Shown piece after piece: positions 57,087 through 64,000 of a DNA stretch of 64,000 nucleotides. The notes beneath the pieces are model-generated. The model was not told the DNA's origin. It made no database searches and was given only the letters and a program-made list of their open reading frames with translations. The position numbers and the translations under genes were made by a program. Each line of letters starts with the position of its first letter. Position 1 is the first letter of the stretch. The stretch is from Pseudoduganella ginsengisoli (lineage in GTDB: Bacteria; Pseudomonadota; Gammaproteobacteria; Burkholderiales; Burkholderiaceae_D), in the NCBI RefSeq assembly GCF_009720865.1, contig NZ_WNLA01000003.1, positions 346,376 through 410,375 of the forward strand, given 5' to 3'.

Positions 57087-57850
57087 ATACGTTCTTGATC
57101 GATGCGGGGAACACCCGTATTAAATGGGCGCTGGCTGCTTCCGATGCGCCGCTGGGTGTATGGCTGGCGTATGGCGCCGTCATGCACGCCGATGCGGCGC
57201 AGTTGACGGAGGCGTGGCGCGGCGCGGTGGCGGCGCATGGTGCAGCAGGCAAAGTCATTGTTGCCAATGTGGCGGGTGCGGATCGGCGTGCATTGCTGGA
57301 ATCCATGCTGGAAATGGCCGGCGTGGCGCAGCCATCCGGCATCGACTGGTTTGCATCGGTTGCGGAAAGGGCAGGCGTACGCAATGGCTACCGTACGCAC
57401 GGGCAGCTGGGCTGCGACCGGTTTGCCGCGGCGATTGGCGCTCATGCATTAGTGCCGGGACAGGCGCTGATCGTGGCCAACTGTGGCACGGCCACCACCA
57501 TTGACGCCGTGACGGCCGATGGCGCTTTCCTGGGCGGCATGATCTTGCCGGGGCTGGGATTGATGGCGACTTCACTGGCGCGCAACACGGCGCAGTTGCC
57601 GCAGATTGCGCAAGGCGGTAAGCTGCCATCCGGATTTGCCGACAATACTGACGACGCCATCCTCAGCGGCCTGCTGGCTGCGCAGGCGGGCGCCATCGAA
57701 CGGGCTTGCGCGCTGCATGGTGCGCAAGCGTGCCTGGTGTCCGGCGGCGCCGCGCAATATATCGCGCCGGCGCTGGGGGCGCACGTGCCTTACCGCCTGG
57801 TGGACAATATTGTGCTGACGGGTTTGCATGCTGCCGCGCGCAGCGAATAA
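57083..57850 (+). CDS. coaX: Type III pantothenate kinase
   Basis: First step of coenzyme A synthesis, of the ATP-dependent CoaX type. It begins FLIDAGNTRIKWALA (phosphate-binding DxGNTxxK) and contains GCDRFAAAIGAHAL with the catalytic Asp, IVANCGTATTIDAVTADG and FLGGMILPGLGLMATSLARN. At 255 residues it has normal length. Adjacent birA-coaX order is conserved in Betaproteobacteria. Start overlaps birA. Confidence 0.95.
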   Translation: MNTFLIDAGNTRIKWALAASDAPLGVWLAYGAVMHADAAQLTEAWRGAVAAHGAAGKVIVANVAGADRRALLESMLEMAGVAQPSGIDWFASVAERAGVRNGYRTHGQLGCDRFAAAIGAHALVPGQALIVANCGTATTIDAVTADGAFLGGMILPGLGLMATSLARNTAQLPQIAQGGKLPSGFADNTDDAILSGLLAAQAGAIERACALHGAQACLVSGGAAQYIAPALGAHVPYRLVDNIVLTGLHAAARSE

Positions 57851-57863
57851 CTGTGGATTGCCT

Positions 57864-58604
57864 GTGCTGAAATTTATCTTCTGGTCCCTGCTTGCTGTGA
57901 ACGCCGGCCTGTATGCATACGGGCAGGGTTACCTCGGCCATTTCAGCGGCAGCGAGCGCGAACCGGCGCGGCTGCAAAACCAGCTCAACGGCGACAAGCT
58001 GGTGGTAATTCCTGCTGCGAAGGCGGAAGCGGCGGTGGCTGCGCTGAAGGCGCAGGCGGCTGAACCGGAAGTGGAAGCACCCAAGGCAGCGGCGGAAGAA
58101 CCGGCGAAGAAAGCCGCGAAAGAGCCGGCCAGGGAAGAAAAAATCGCGTGCGTTGAAATCGGCAATTTCTTGCTGGCCGATGCGCGCCGTTTTGAAGAGA
58201 AGATCGCACCGCTGTCGCTGGGCGACCACCAGGCGCGCATTAACTTGCCGGGCACGGAAGTGTCGAGCTACATCGTGTTTATTCCGCCGCAGGGCAACAA
58301 GGAGGGGGCTGATAAAAAGGCTGCCGAATTGCGCGCGCTGGGCGTGACGAATTACTTCATCATGTCGGACAGCCAAACCATGCGCTGGGCGATTTCGCTG
58401 GGTGTGTTCAAGAGCGAAGCCGGTGCGCAAACGCTGCTGGCCAGCCTGCAAAAACAGGGCGTCCACAGCGCCCGCATCGCACCGCGCATGAGCGCCAGCA
58501 AGCTGCTGGCGTTCCAGTTCCGTGACATTACTGCGGATACCAAGTCCCGCCTGGAAAAAATCCGCAGCGGCTTCGCGGAAAAGGAAAGCCGCGCCTGCAA
58601 GTAA
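57864..58604 (+). CDS. SPOR-domain membrane protein
   Basis: 246 residues: N-terminal membrane anchor (LKFIFWSLLAVNAGLYAYGQ), an Ala/Glu/Lys-rich linker, and a C-terminal SPOR-like domain (YFIMSDSQTMRWAISLGVFK, QTLLASLQKQGVHSARIAPR). One Cys lies in KIACVEIGNF. I set the start at the GTG at 57864, with GGAT upstream. An ATG at 57828 would overlap the coaX end. It lies 13 bp after coaX and ends the plus-strand run. Function is probably in the cell wall, by analogy. Confidence 0.82.
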   Translation: MLKFIFWSLLAVNAGLYAYGQGYLGHFSGSEREPARLQNQLNGDKLVVIPAAKAEAAVAALKAQAAEPEVEAPKAAAEEPAKKAAKEPAREEKIACVEIGNFLLADARRFEEKIAPLSLGDHQARINLPGTEVSSYIVFIPPQGNKEGADKKAAELRALGVTNYFIMSDSQTMRWAISLGVFKSEAGAQTLLASLQKQGVHSARIAPRMSASKLLAFQFRDITADTKSRLEKIRSGFAEKESRACK

Positions 58605-58644
58605 TGTGGAGAACTCCACCCCTACACTTGTTGCAAAACACTTC

Positions 58645-58657
58645 GGTGCCTGGCACC
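58645..58657. repeat. Third copy of GGTGCCTGGCACC
   Basis: Same 13-bp self-complementary sequence as at 19186 and 19228, again followed by a T-rich stretch and located between converging gene ends. Confidence 0.8.
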
Positions 58658-58663
58658 TTTTGT

Positions 58664-58694
58664 ACTATCGTTCGATGAGGGATCGATAGTTTTT
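58664..58694 (+). terminator. Terminator after the coaX-SPOR run
   Basis: ACTATCG (58664-58670) pairs with CGATAGT (58684-58690) around a 13-nt loop, then TTTT, which overlaps the rlpA stop codon on the other strand. Confidence 0.65.
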
Positions 58695-59865
58695 AGCGTT
58701 GGATGATCAGCGGCTTCAGGCCCAGCGCGGGCGGGAGCGCTTGCATGGCTTGCTCGGCTTCCTGGCGCGTGGCGTAGGGGCCGCTGTACAGGCGCAGCAC
58801 TGCACCGGATGGGACGACTTCCAGGCCCGATAAACCACTTTCCATGGCAAATTTGGCGCGTGCGGCTTCCGCATTTTCCGCCTTTGAATACGCACCTAAC
58901 TGCAGGAAGAAACCGCTCTTCACCGCTGCTGGCGCTGCCGCCGTTACGGCGGTCGCCACGGCCGGTATGATCGCGGCAGCGGCTGGCGCATTGGCGCCGC
59001 CTGCCAGCGTAACGCCGCCCCCCACCGGTGCTGCCGGAGCGGAAACCGGGGCTGGCGCAGCCGCCTGCGGTGCACTTGCCGCAGAACCCGTCGACGGCGG
59101 CGGATACAGCAGCGCCGCCGTTTGCGCAGGTTCGCGCTGCGGCGCAGGAGCTTGCGGCCTCAGCACCGTCGCCGGTTTACTGCCGCTCTTGCCCGCAGCG
59201 GCCAGCTTGTCCGCTTCCGCCGGCAAGATGCGCTCCACTTCCAGCATGTGGCTACCCTTGTCCAGCAAACCCAGTTTCAACGCCGCCGTGTATGACACAT
59301 CGATAATGCGCGTCGAGTGGAACGGCCCGCGGTCATTCACCCGCACCACCACCTGGTTGCCATTGTCGAGGTTCGTCACGCGCGCATACGATGGAATCGG
59401 CAACGTCGGATGCGCCGCCGTCATCTTGTACATGTCATACAGTTCGCCCGACGACGTGCGCTGGCCATGGAATTTCTTGCCGTACCACGTGCCCAATCCC
59501 CTCTGCACAAAGGGCTGCCCAGGATCCGTAATGGGCCGGTAAGTCTTGCCGAACACGGCGTATTCCTTGTTGGCGCGCGGGATCGGCGGCTCATTCCTCA
59601 CTTCCGCATCCGGTGTCGCCATCAGGTTGGGCGGCGGATTGTCACCCGGGCCGTCGTCCTGGTAATAACCGCCGCGCCCCGAGCCGGCAGGCGGCAGCAC
59701 AGGGACGCCCGGCTCGCGCTGCGGCTTGGCGGATGGCTTCACCGGTACGTGCGCCGGTGATGACGATTCCTGCTGCTGCGTGCCGCATCCCACCAGCACC
59801 AGTGCAGGCGCCAGCGCAGCCGCCAGCGCCGCCAGACGCATCGAAGGCTTGCGACGCACCGTCAT
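58693..59865 (-). CDS. rlpA: RlpA-family septal lytic transglycosylase lipoprotein
   Basis: 390 residues. Lipoprotein signal with lipobox LVGC (MRLAALAAALAPALVLVGCG). The double-psi beta-barrel has QRGLGTWYGKKFHGQRTSSG and VRVNDRGPFHSTRIIDVSYT, including the catalytic Asp of NDRGPF. After an Ala/Pro-rich linker comes a C-terminal SPOR domain (FFLQLGAYSKAENAEAARAK, LRLYSGPYATRQEAEQAMQ). Cleaves naked glycan strands at septa in Pseudomonas. Start overlaps the rodA stop by 4 bp. Confidence 0.93.
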   Translation of the reverse strand: MTVRRKPSMRLAALAAALAPALVLVGCGTQQQESSSPAHVPVKPSAKPQREPGVPVLPPAGSGRGGYYQDDGPGDNPPPNLMATPDAEVRNEPPIPRANKEYAVFGKTYRPITDPGQPFVQRGLGTWYGKKFHGQRTSSGELYDMYKMTAAHPTLPIPSYARVTNLDNGNQVVVRVNDRGPFHSTRIIDVSYTAALKLGLLDKGSHMLEVERILPAEADKLAAAGKSGSKPATVLRPQAPAPQREPAQTAALLYPPPSTGSAASAPQAAAPAPVSAPAAPVGGGVTLAGGANAPAAAAIIPAVATAVTAAAPAAVKSGFFLQLGAYSKAENAEAARAKFAMESGLSGLEVVPSGAVLRLYSGPYATRQEAEQAMQALPPALGLKPLIIQR

Positions 59866-60977
59866 GTCTGCACCAGCTTGCGGTGGCGCTGAATGCTCAT
59901 CAGGATGCCCGATGCCAGCCCCAGGGTCAGCAACGCCGTACCGCCATAACTCATGAACGGCAGCGGCACACCGACGACCGGCAAGATGCCGCTCACCATG
60001 CCCATGTTGACGAATGCATAGGTGAAGAAAATCATCGTTACGGCGCCCGCCAGCAAACGGGTAAAGAAATTCGGTGCATTCGCGGCGATCATCAAGCCAC
60101 GGCCAATCAACAACAGGTACATAAACATCAGGAACAGGTTACCCACTAAACCAAATTCCTCAGAATACACGGCAAAGATAAAGTCTGTCGTACGCTCGGG
60201 AATGAATTCCAGGTGCGCCTGCGTGCCCTCTTTCCATCCTTTGCCCATCAAACCGCCGGAACCGACGGCAATGGTGGACTGGATAATGTGGAAGCCTTTG
60301 CCTAATGGATCCGTGGTCGGATCAATCAGCGTCATGATGCGTTCGCGCTGGTAATCGTGCATCAGCGACCACGCCACCGGCATCGACGCGGCGCCCGCCA
60401 CCACCAAAGCAGCAATGGCTTTCCACGACAGGCCCGCCAGGAAAATCACGCAGAAGCCCGCCATCACCACCAGCAGGGCCGTGCCCAAATCCGGCTGGCG
60501 CGCAATCAGGAACACGGGCACCAGCAGCAGCAGCGCACCGATCGCATATGAATCCCAGCGCAGCATCCCCTGGCGCTGCTGGAAGAACCACGCCAGCATC
60601 AGCGGCACGGCAATCTTGGCAAATTCCGACGGCTGGATATCTGCCACGCCGATGTGCAGCCAGCGGCGCGCGCCCAGCTTGATGGTGCCGGCCACCGCCA
60701 CAGCCACCAGCAGCGACACCGTCACCACGTACGCCGGCAGCGCAATGCGCATCATGTTTTGCGGCGAAATATTCGCCACCACCCACATCGTCAAGAACGA
60801 CATCACGATATTGCGGACCTGGTCTTCAATCTTGCCCGGGATGCCCATGCTGGCCGACATCAAGGTCACCAGGCTGGTAGACAGCAGCATGATGATAATC
60901 AGCATCAGGGTCGGGTCGAACACAGCCAGGTAAGGCTTGATGCGGCGCCAGATCGAGCGCCTTTCATTGATCGGCAT
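59862..60977 (-). CDS. rodA: Rod-shape peptidoglycan glycosyltransferase RodA
   Basis: SEDS-family polymerase with about ten membrane helices, 371 residues. Diagnostic segments: KLGARRWLHIGVADIQPSEF, ARQPDLGTALLVVMAGF, and near the C-terminus GMVSGILPVVGVPLPFMSYG, shown here from VSGILPVVGVPLPFMSYGG. Works with PBP2, encoded 9 bp upstream, in side-wall synthesis. AAGGAGG before the ATG. Confidence 0.96.
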   Translation of the reverse strand: MPINERRSIWRRIKPYLAVFDPTLMLIIIMLLSTSLVTLMSASMGIPGKIEDQVRNIVMSFLTMWVVANISPQNMMRIALPAYVVTVSLLVAVAVAGTIKLGARRWLHIGVADIQPSEFAKIAVPLMLAWFFQQRQGMLRWDSYAIGALLLLVPVFLIARQPDLGTALLVVMAGFCVIFLAGLSWKAIAALVVAGAASMPVAWSLMHDYQRERIMTLIDPTTDPLGKGFHIIQSTIAVGSGGLMGKGWKEGTQAHLEFIPERTTDFIFAVYSEEFGLVGNLFLMFMYLLLIGRGLMIAANAPNFFTRLLAGAVTMIFFTYAFVNMGMVSGILPVVGVPLPFMSYGGTALLTLGLASGILMSIQRHRKLVQT

Positions 60978-60986
60978 GCAGCCTCC

Positions 60987-63392
60987 TTATTCTTTATTGC
61001 GCGGCGGCGGCGCGGCCGGCGGCAAACCCTGTACCGGCTGCTGTGGCGCGGGCGCAGGCGCTTTGGCAGCCGGCTGTTGCGGTATAGCGGTGGCAGGCTT
61101 GGTACCGGCGGGAACCGCTGCCGCAGGTTTGGTTCCCGGTACAGCGCCAGCCTGTGGCGGCGCTCCTGCAGCCGGTTTGGTTCCCGGTGCGGCAGCAGCC
61201 TGTGGCGGTGCGCCGGCTGCCGGGTTGGCTCCCGGCGCCGTCGTAGCCGGTTGCGATGCGCCCGCCGCTGGTTTCGCGCCGGCGGCCGGCACATGCCCAT
61301 GCTGGTGCGGCACAGCCGTTGCCGGTTTCGCGCCGGGACGCTGGTTTTGTGGCTGAATCAGTGGCGGCTGTTCCGGCTTGGCAGGCGCGGCGGGCTTGGC
61401 GGCGCCAGGCTGCGCAGGCGTGGCGGCACGCTGCTCCGCGGCGATCGCTGCCGCTTCTTCCTCATCCGGCTCCTCCACCGGAATGAATTCCGATGCGTCT
61501 TCCTTCGGCACCGGCGTCGTATCCTTGCCTTCCGGACGCTTGCCCAGCAGGTAGTAATCCAGCACCTTGCGCGCGATCGGCGCCGCTTCCTGGCCACCGA
61601 AGCCCGCATTTTCCACGATCATGGCCAGCGCGATGCGCGGCTGGTCGGCTGGTGCAAACGCGGTAAACCACGCGTGGTCGCGGTAGCGCTCATTGATTTT
61701 CGATGCGTTGTATTTTTCATTGGCCTTGATGGCAATCACCTGCGCCGTGCCGGTTTTACCGCCGACCGTATAACCCGCGTTGGTGAAGGCGCGGTACGCG
61801 GTGCCGCCAGGCTCACTGGCCACGCCCACCATCGCGTTCTTGATAAAATCGATATTTTGCTGCTTGAGCGGAATGCGGTAGCTTTCCTTCGGCACCGTCA
61901 GCGTGCGCGCCTTGGTGGCGCCGTTTTCAATGATTTTCACCAGGTGCGGCTTCATGACGACGCCGTTATTGGCCAGCGTCGATACCGCGTGCGCCACCTG
62001 CATCGGCGTATACGAATTGAAACCGGAGCCGTTGCTGACCGCGATCGTGTCGCCGCCGACCCACTTGCCCGCTTGCGGGTTCTTTTTAAAGCGAGCGCGT
62101 TTCCATTCCTGCGACGGCAGCACGCCGGTCTTTTCGTTTTCCAGGTCGATGCCGGTCTGCTGGCCAAAGCCAAATGGCTTCATGAATTTGTAGATGGCGT
62201 CGATCCCCATGTCGCGCCCCAGGATGTAGTAATACGTATTGCACGACACCACGATCGACTTGCGCATGTCGACGGTGCCATGGCCGCCCACCACGTCGTC
62301 GCGGAATTTGTGGTCGCCCAGATAGAAGAACCCGGGGTCGCCAATTGCCTGGCTCGGCGTGCGCACGCCCGTTTCCAGCGCCGCCAATGCCATGAACGGC
62401 TTGAAGGTGGAGCCAGGCGCATAGGTGCCGGACAGCGGGCGGTTCACCATCGGCCGGTCCAGCGATGTATTCAGTTCATTCCAGCTTTGCGAATCGATGC
62501 CGTCCACGAACAGGTTGGGGTCATAGCCGGGACGCGACACGAAGGCCAGCACGTCGCCGGTCGCCGGTTCAATTGCCACCAGCGCGCCGCGCCGTTCGCC
62601 AAACGCTTCTTCCGCCACCTTTTGCAACTCGATATCGATCGACAGGATCAGGTTATTGCCCGGCGTGGCCGGTGTGCGCGACAACGTGCGCACCGCGCGC
62701 CCGCCCGCCGACACTTCCACCTCTTCATAGCCGGTGATGCCATGCAACTGCTTTTCGTAGCTCTTTTCCAAGCCTTCCTTGCCGATGTGTTCCGTGCCTT
62801 TATAGTTGCGCGCATCGTCGCCCGCTTCGATGACTTTCGCTTCGCTCTGGCTGATACGGCCGATATAGCCGATCACGTGCGACGCAGTTTCACCCAGCGG
62901 ATACTGGCGGAACAGGCGCGCCTGGATTTCCACGCCCGGGAAACGGAAGCGCTGCGCGGAAAAGCGCGCCACTTCCTCATCCGTCAAACGGGTGCGCAGC
63001 GGCACGCCTTCAAAGCCCTTGGTTTCTTCCAGCAGACGTTTAAAACGCTTGCGGTCCTTGGCTTCCACCGACACCAGCTTGCCCAGTTCATCGATGACGG
63101 TTTCCAGCGGCGCACGCAATTTCGACGGCGTGATTTCCAGCGTATAGGCCGAGTAATTGCGGGCCAGGATCACGCCGTTGCGGTCGACAATCAAGCCACG
63201 GTTCGGCACCACGGGCACGAACGCAATACGGTTTTCTTCCGCCTGCGTCATGTACTTGTCGTGATGGACCACTTGCAGCCACACAAAGCGCGCCAGCAAC
63301 AGCGCAAAGCAAATAAACACCAGCAAGCCCAGCGCCGACAGGCGCAGGCGGAACAAGTGCAGTTCGCGTTCGGTATTCTTGAACTCGGTCAT
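60987..63392 (-). CDS. mrdA: Penicillin-binding protein 2 with long low-complexity tail
   Basis: Transpeptidase of the elongasome. One N-terminal helix, dimerisation domain (RGLIVDRNGVILARNYSAYT), and transpeptidase with S328 in GSTFKPFMAL, SxN-type SCNTYYYILGRD and KTGTAQV. The catalytic part ends near residue 640. The last 160 residues are Pro/Ala-rich with repeats like PGTKPAAGAPPQA and PGANPAAGAPPQA, longer than E. coli PBP2 (about 630 residues). The role of the tail is unknown. Between mreD and rodA. Confidence 0.95.
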   Translation of the reverse strand: MTEFKNTERELHLFRLRLSALGLLVFICFALLLARFVWLQVVHHDKYMTQAEENRIAFVPVVPNRGLIVDRNGVILARNYSAYTLEITPSKLRAPLETVIDELGKLVSVEAKDRKRFKRLLEETKGFEGVPLRTRLTDEEVARFSAQRFRFPGVEIQARLFRQYPLGETASHVIGYIGRISQSEAKVIEAGDDARNYKGTEHIGKEGLEKSYEKQLHGITGYEEVEVSAGGRAVRTLSRTPATPGNNLILSIDIELQKVAEEAFGERRGALVAIEPATGDVLAFVSRPGYDPNLFVDGIDSQSWNELNTSLDRPMVNRPLSGTYAPGSTFKPFMALAALETGVRTPSQAIGDPGFFYLGDHKFRDDVVGGHGTVDMRKSIVVSCNTYYYILGRDMGIDAIYKFMKPFGFGQQTGIDLENEKTGVLPSQEWKRARFKKNPQAGKWVGGDTIAVSNGSGFNSYTPMQVAHAVSTLANNGVVMKPHLVKIIENGATKARTLTVPKESYRIPLKQQNIDFIKNAMVGVASEPGGTAYRAFTNAGYTVGGKTGTAQVIAIKANEKYNASKINERYRDHAWFTAFAPADQPRIALAMIVENAGFGGQEAAPIARKVLDYYLLGKRPEGKDTTPVPKEDASEFIPVEEPDEEEAAAIAAEQRAATPAQPGAAKPAAPAKPEQPPLIQPQNQRPGAKPATAVPHQHGHVPAAGAKPAAGASQPATTAPGANPAAGAPPQAAAAPGTKPAAGAPPQAGAVPGTKPAAAVPAGTKPATAIPQQPAAKAPAPAPQQPVQGLPPAAPPPRNKE

Positions 63393-63401
63393 CGGGACTG
63401 C

Positions 63402-63914
63402 TTAGATAGGACGCGTATGGTCTTTGTCGATGGCGCGGCGCTGCGGCGCCAGCAAGATCATCGTAATGAAGGGCCACAGCACGACCGCCACGGCGCTCTC
63501 GATGAAATACCACCAGCCGGGGAACTTGCCCGACACGATAAAGCGCACCATCAATTGCACGGATTGCGCCATCAGCAACAGCGGGAACACGTGCATGGCC
63601 TGCGTGATCAGCGGGAACCACAGCACGCGGCGGTGGATCATGATGGCGCAATACGACAGCAAGGTGTACGCCAGTGCATTTTCCCCCAGCAAGGTGGCGT
63701 CATGCACGTCCATCAGCAAGCCGAGGAAAAATGCCGTGCCGATGCCGACTTTGCGGGGCTGGTGCACGCCCCAGAACACCAAGGTCAGCGCGACGAAATC
63801 GGGCGCGCCGACGAACTGGCCCCAGGGCAGCAAGTTCAGCAGGAAGGCACAAAACAAGCTGAACGCAATAAACACCGGGCTGACCGGCAGCAGTATGTAA
63901 TGTGGACGATTCAT
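63402..63914 (-). CDS. mreD: Rod-shape-determining protein MreD
   Basis: Inner-membrane protein of 170 residues with five hydrophobic helices. Family features are the start (MNRPHYILLPVSPVFIAFSL), the conserved PDFVALTLVFWGVHQPRKVG and the GLLMDVHDATLLGENALAY motif. Start at 63914. An upstream open frame to 63977 overlaps mreC and is not used. It lies 10 bp after mreC and 9 bp before mrdA. Confidence 0.94.
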   Translation of the reverse strand: MNRPHYILLPVSPVFIAFSLFCAFLLNLLPWGQFVGAPDFVALTLVFWGVHQPRKVGIGTAFFLGLLMDVHDATLLGENALAYTLLSYCAIMIHRRVLWFPLITQAMHVFPLLLMAQSVQLMVRFIVSGKFPGWWYFIESAVAVVLWPFITMILLAPQRRAIDKDHTRPI

Positions 63915-63924
63915 TGAAAGGCTT

Positions 63925-64000
63925 TCAACGCGTCTGCGTATCGTTGGCGGCGCCGTGCGCGGCGGGGCGGGCGGCAACCGGAGCGGCTGGCGCGGCCGCA
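63925..64000 (-). CDS. mreC: MreC, C-terminal end only (cut by window edge)
   Basis: The last 25 codons of a minus-strand gene, ending PAAPVAARPAAHGAANDTQT-R with TGA at 63925-63927. The Ala/Pro-rich disordered tail by itself is not diagnostic. The name rests on position directly before mreD. The rest of the gene lies outside the window. Confidence 0.7.
   Translation of the reverse strand, partial: AAAPAAPVAARPAAHGAANDTQTR

Noticed and set aside
60654..63917. 1087-codon plus-strand open frame across rodA, mrdA and mreD
   Set aside because: Antisense of three well-supported genes; Arg/His-rich composition typical of shadow frames.

Overview
The window is high-GC DNA from a betaproteobacterium of the order Burkholderiales, most likely family Oxalobacteraceae (Massilia, Janthinobacterium or Duganella relatives). 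The evidence is protein content and gene order: a DUF3567 protein, rsmB-DUF4390-ntrY-ntrX, LysM-dprA-smg-topB diverging from def-fmt, argS-SPOR-dsbA-SDR-birA-coaX, and mreC-mreD-mrdA-rodA-rlpA. This placement is inference from gene content. No rRNA, tRNA or CRISPR array was seen.

Left part, 1-8.7 kb: a two-component locus. A propeller-type sensor kinase (cut by the window edge) and a LuxR-type response regulator flank an operon for a haloperoxidase-like hydrolase, an isochorismatase-like hydrolase, a XapX membrane protein and an amidohydrolase. A DoxX-DUF1275 operon follows. Both operons are preceded by the same inverted repeat, which may be the regulator's operator. 8.8-12.0 kb holds a pullulanase lipoprotein.

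Accessory island, 12.0-16.85 kb: a 606-bp copy of the 3' end of a TonB-receptor gene, a 5'-truncated IS3-family element, a diverged receptor fragment, and one AT-rich gene of 860 aa. That protein joins an N-terminal HD-type phosphohydrolase-like domain to an HSP90-type GHKL ATPase. The intact receptor gene (16.85-19.06 kb) supplies the second, directly repeated 606-bp copy. This is the best candidate in the window for an undescribed, possibly defence-related system.

19.3-31.3 kb: topB, smg, dprA and a LysM protein on the minus strand; def, fmt and a LysR regulator on the plus strand; then an orphan lipoprotein pair, a tautomerase-isochorismatase pair and a glycosyltransferase. 31.4-47.0 kb: cobalamin-dependent metH, a periplasmic Cache protein, an ABC-2 exporter, an EAL-HDOD signalling protein, a class II glutamine amidotransferase, DUF3567, and the rsmB-DUF4390-ntrY-ntrX-GTPase-like operon. 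rsmB has an unusual repeat-rich N-terminal extension.

47.3-52.1 kb: an RHS/YD-repeat gene split into two overlapping frames at a run of six G, followed by a small AT-rich gene in the immunity position. 52.3-58.6 kb: the argS-to-coaX housekeeping run. 58.7-64.0 kb: the cell-shape cluster rlpA, rodA, mrdA, mreD and the 3' end of mreC. Short intergenic repeats (three copies of GGTGCCTGGCACC and a 107-bp inverted-repeat element) are scattered through the window.
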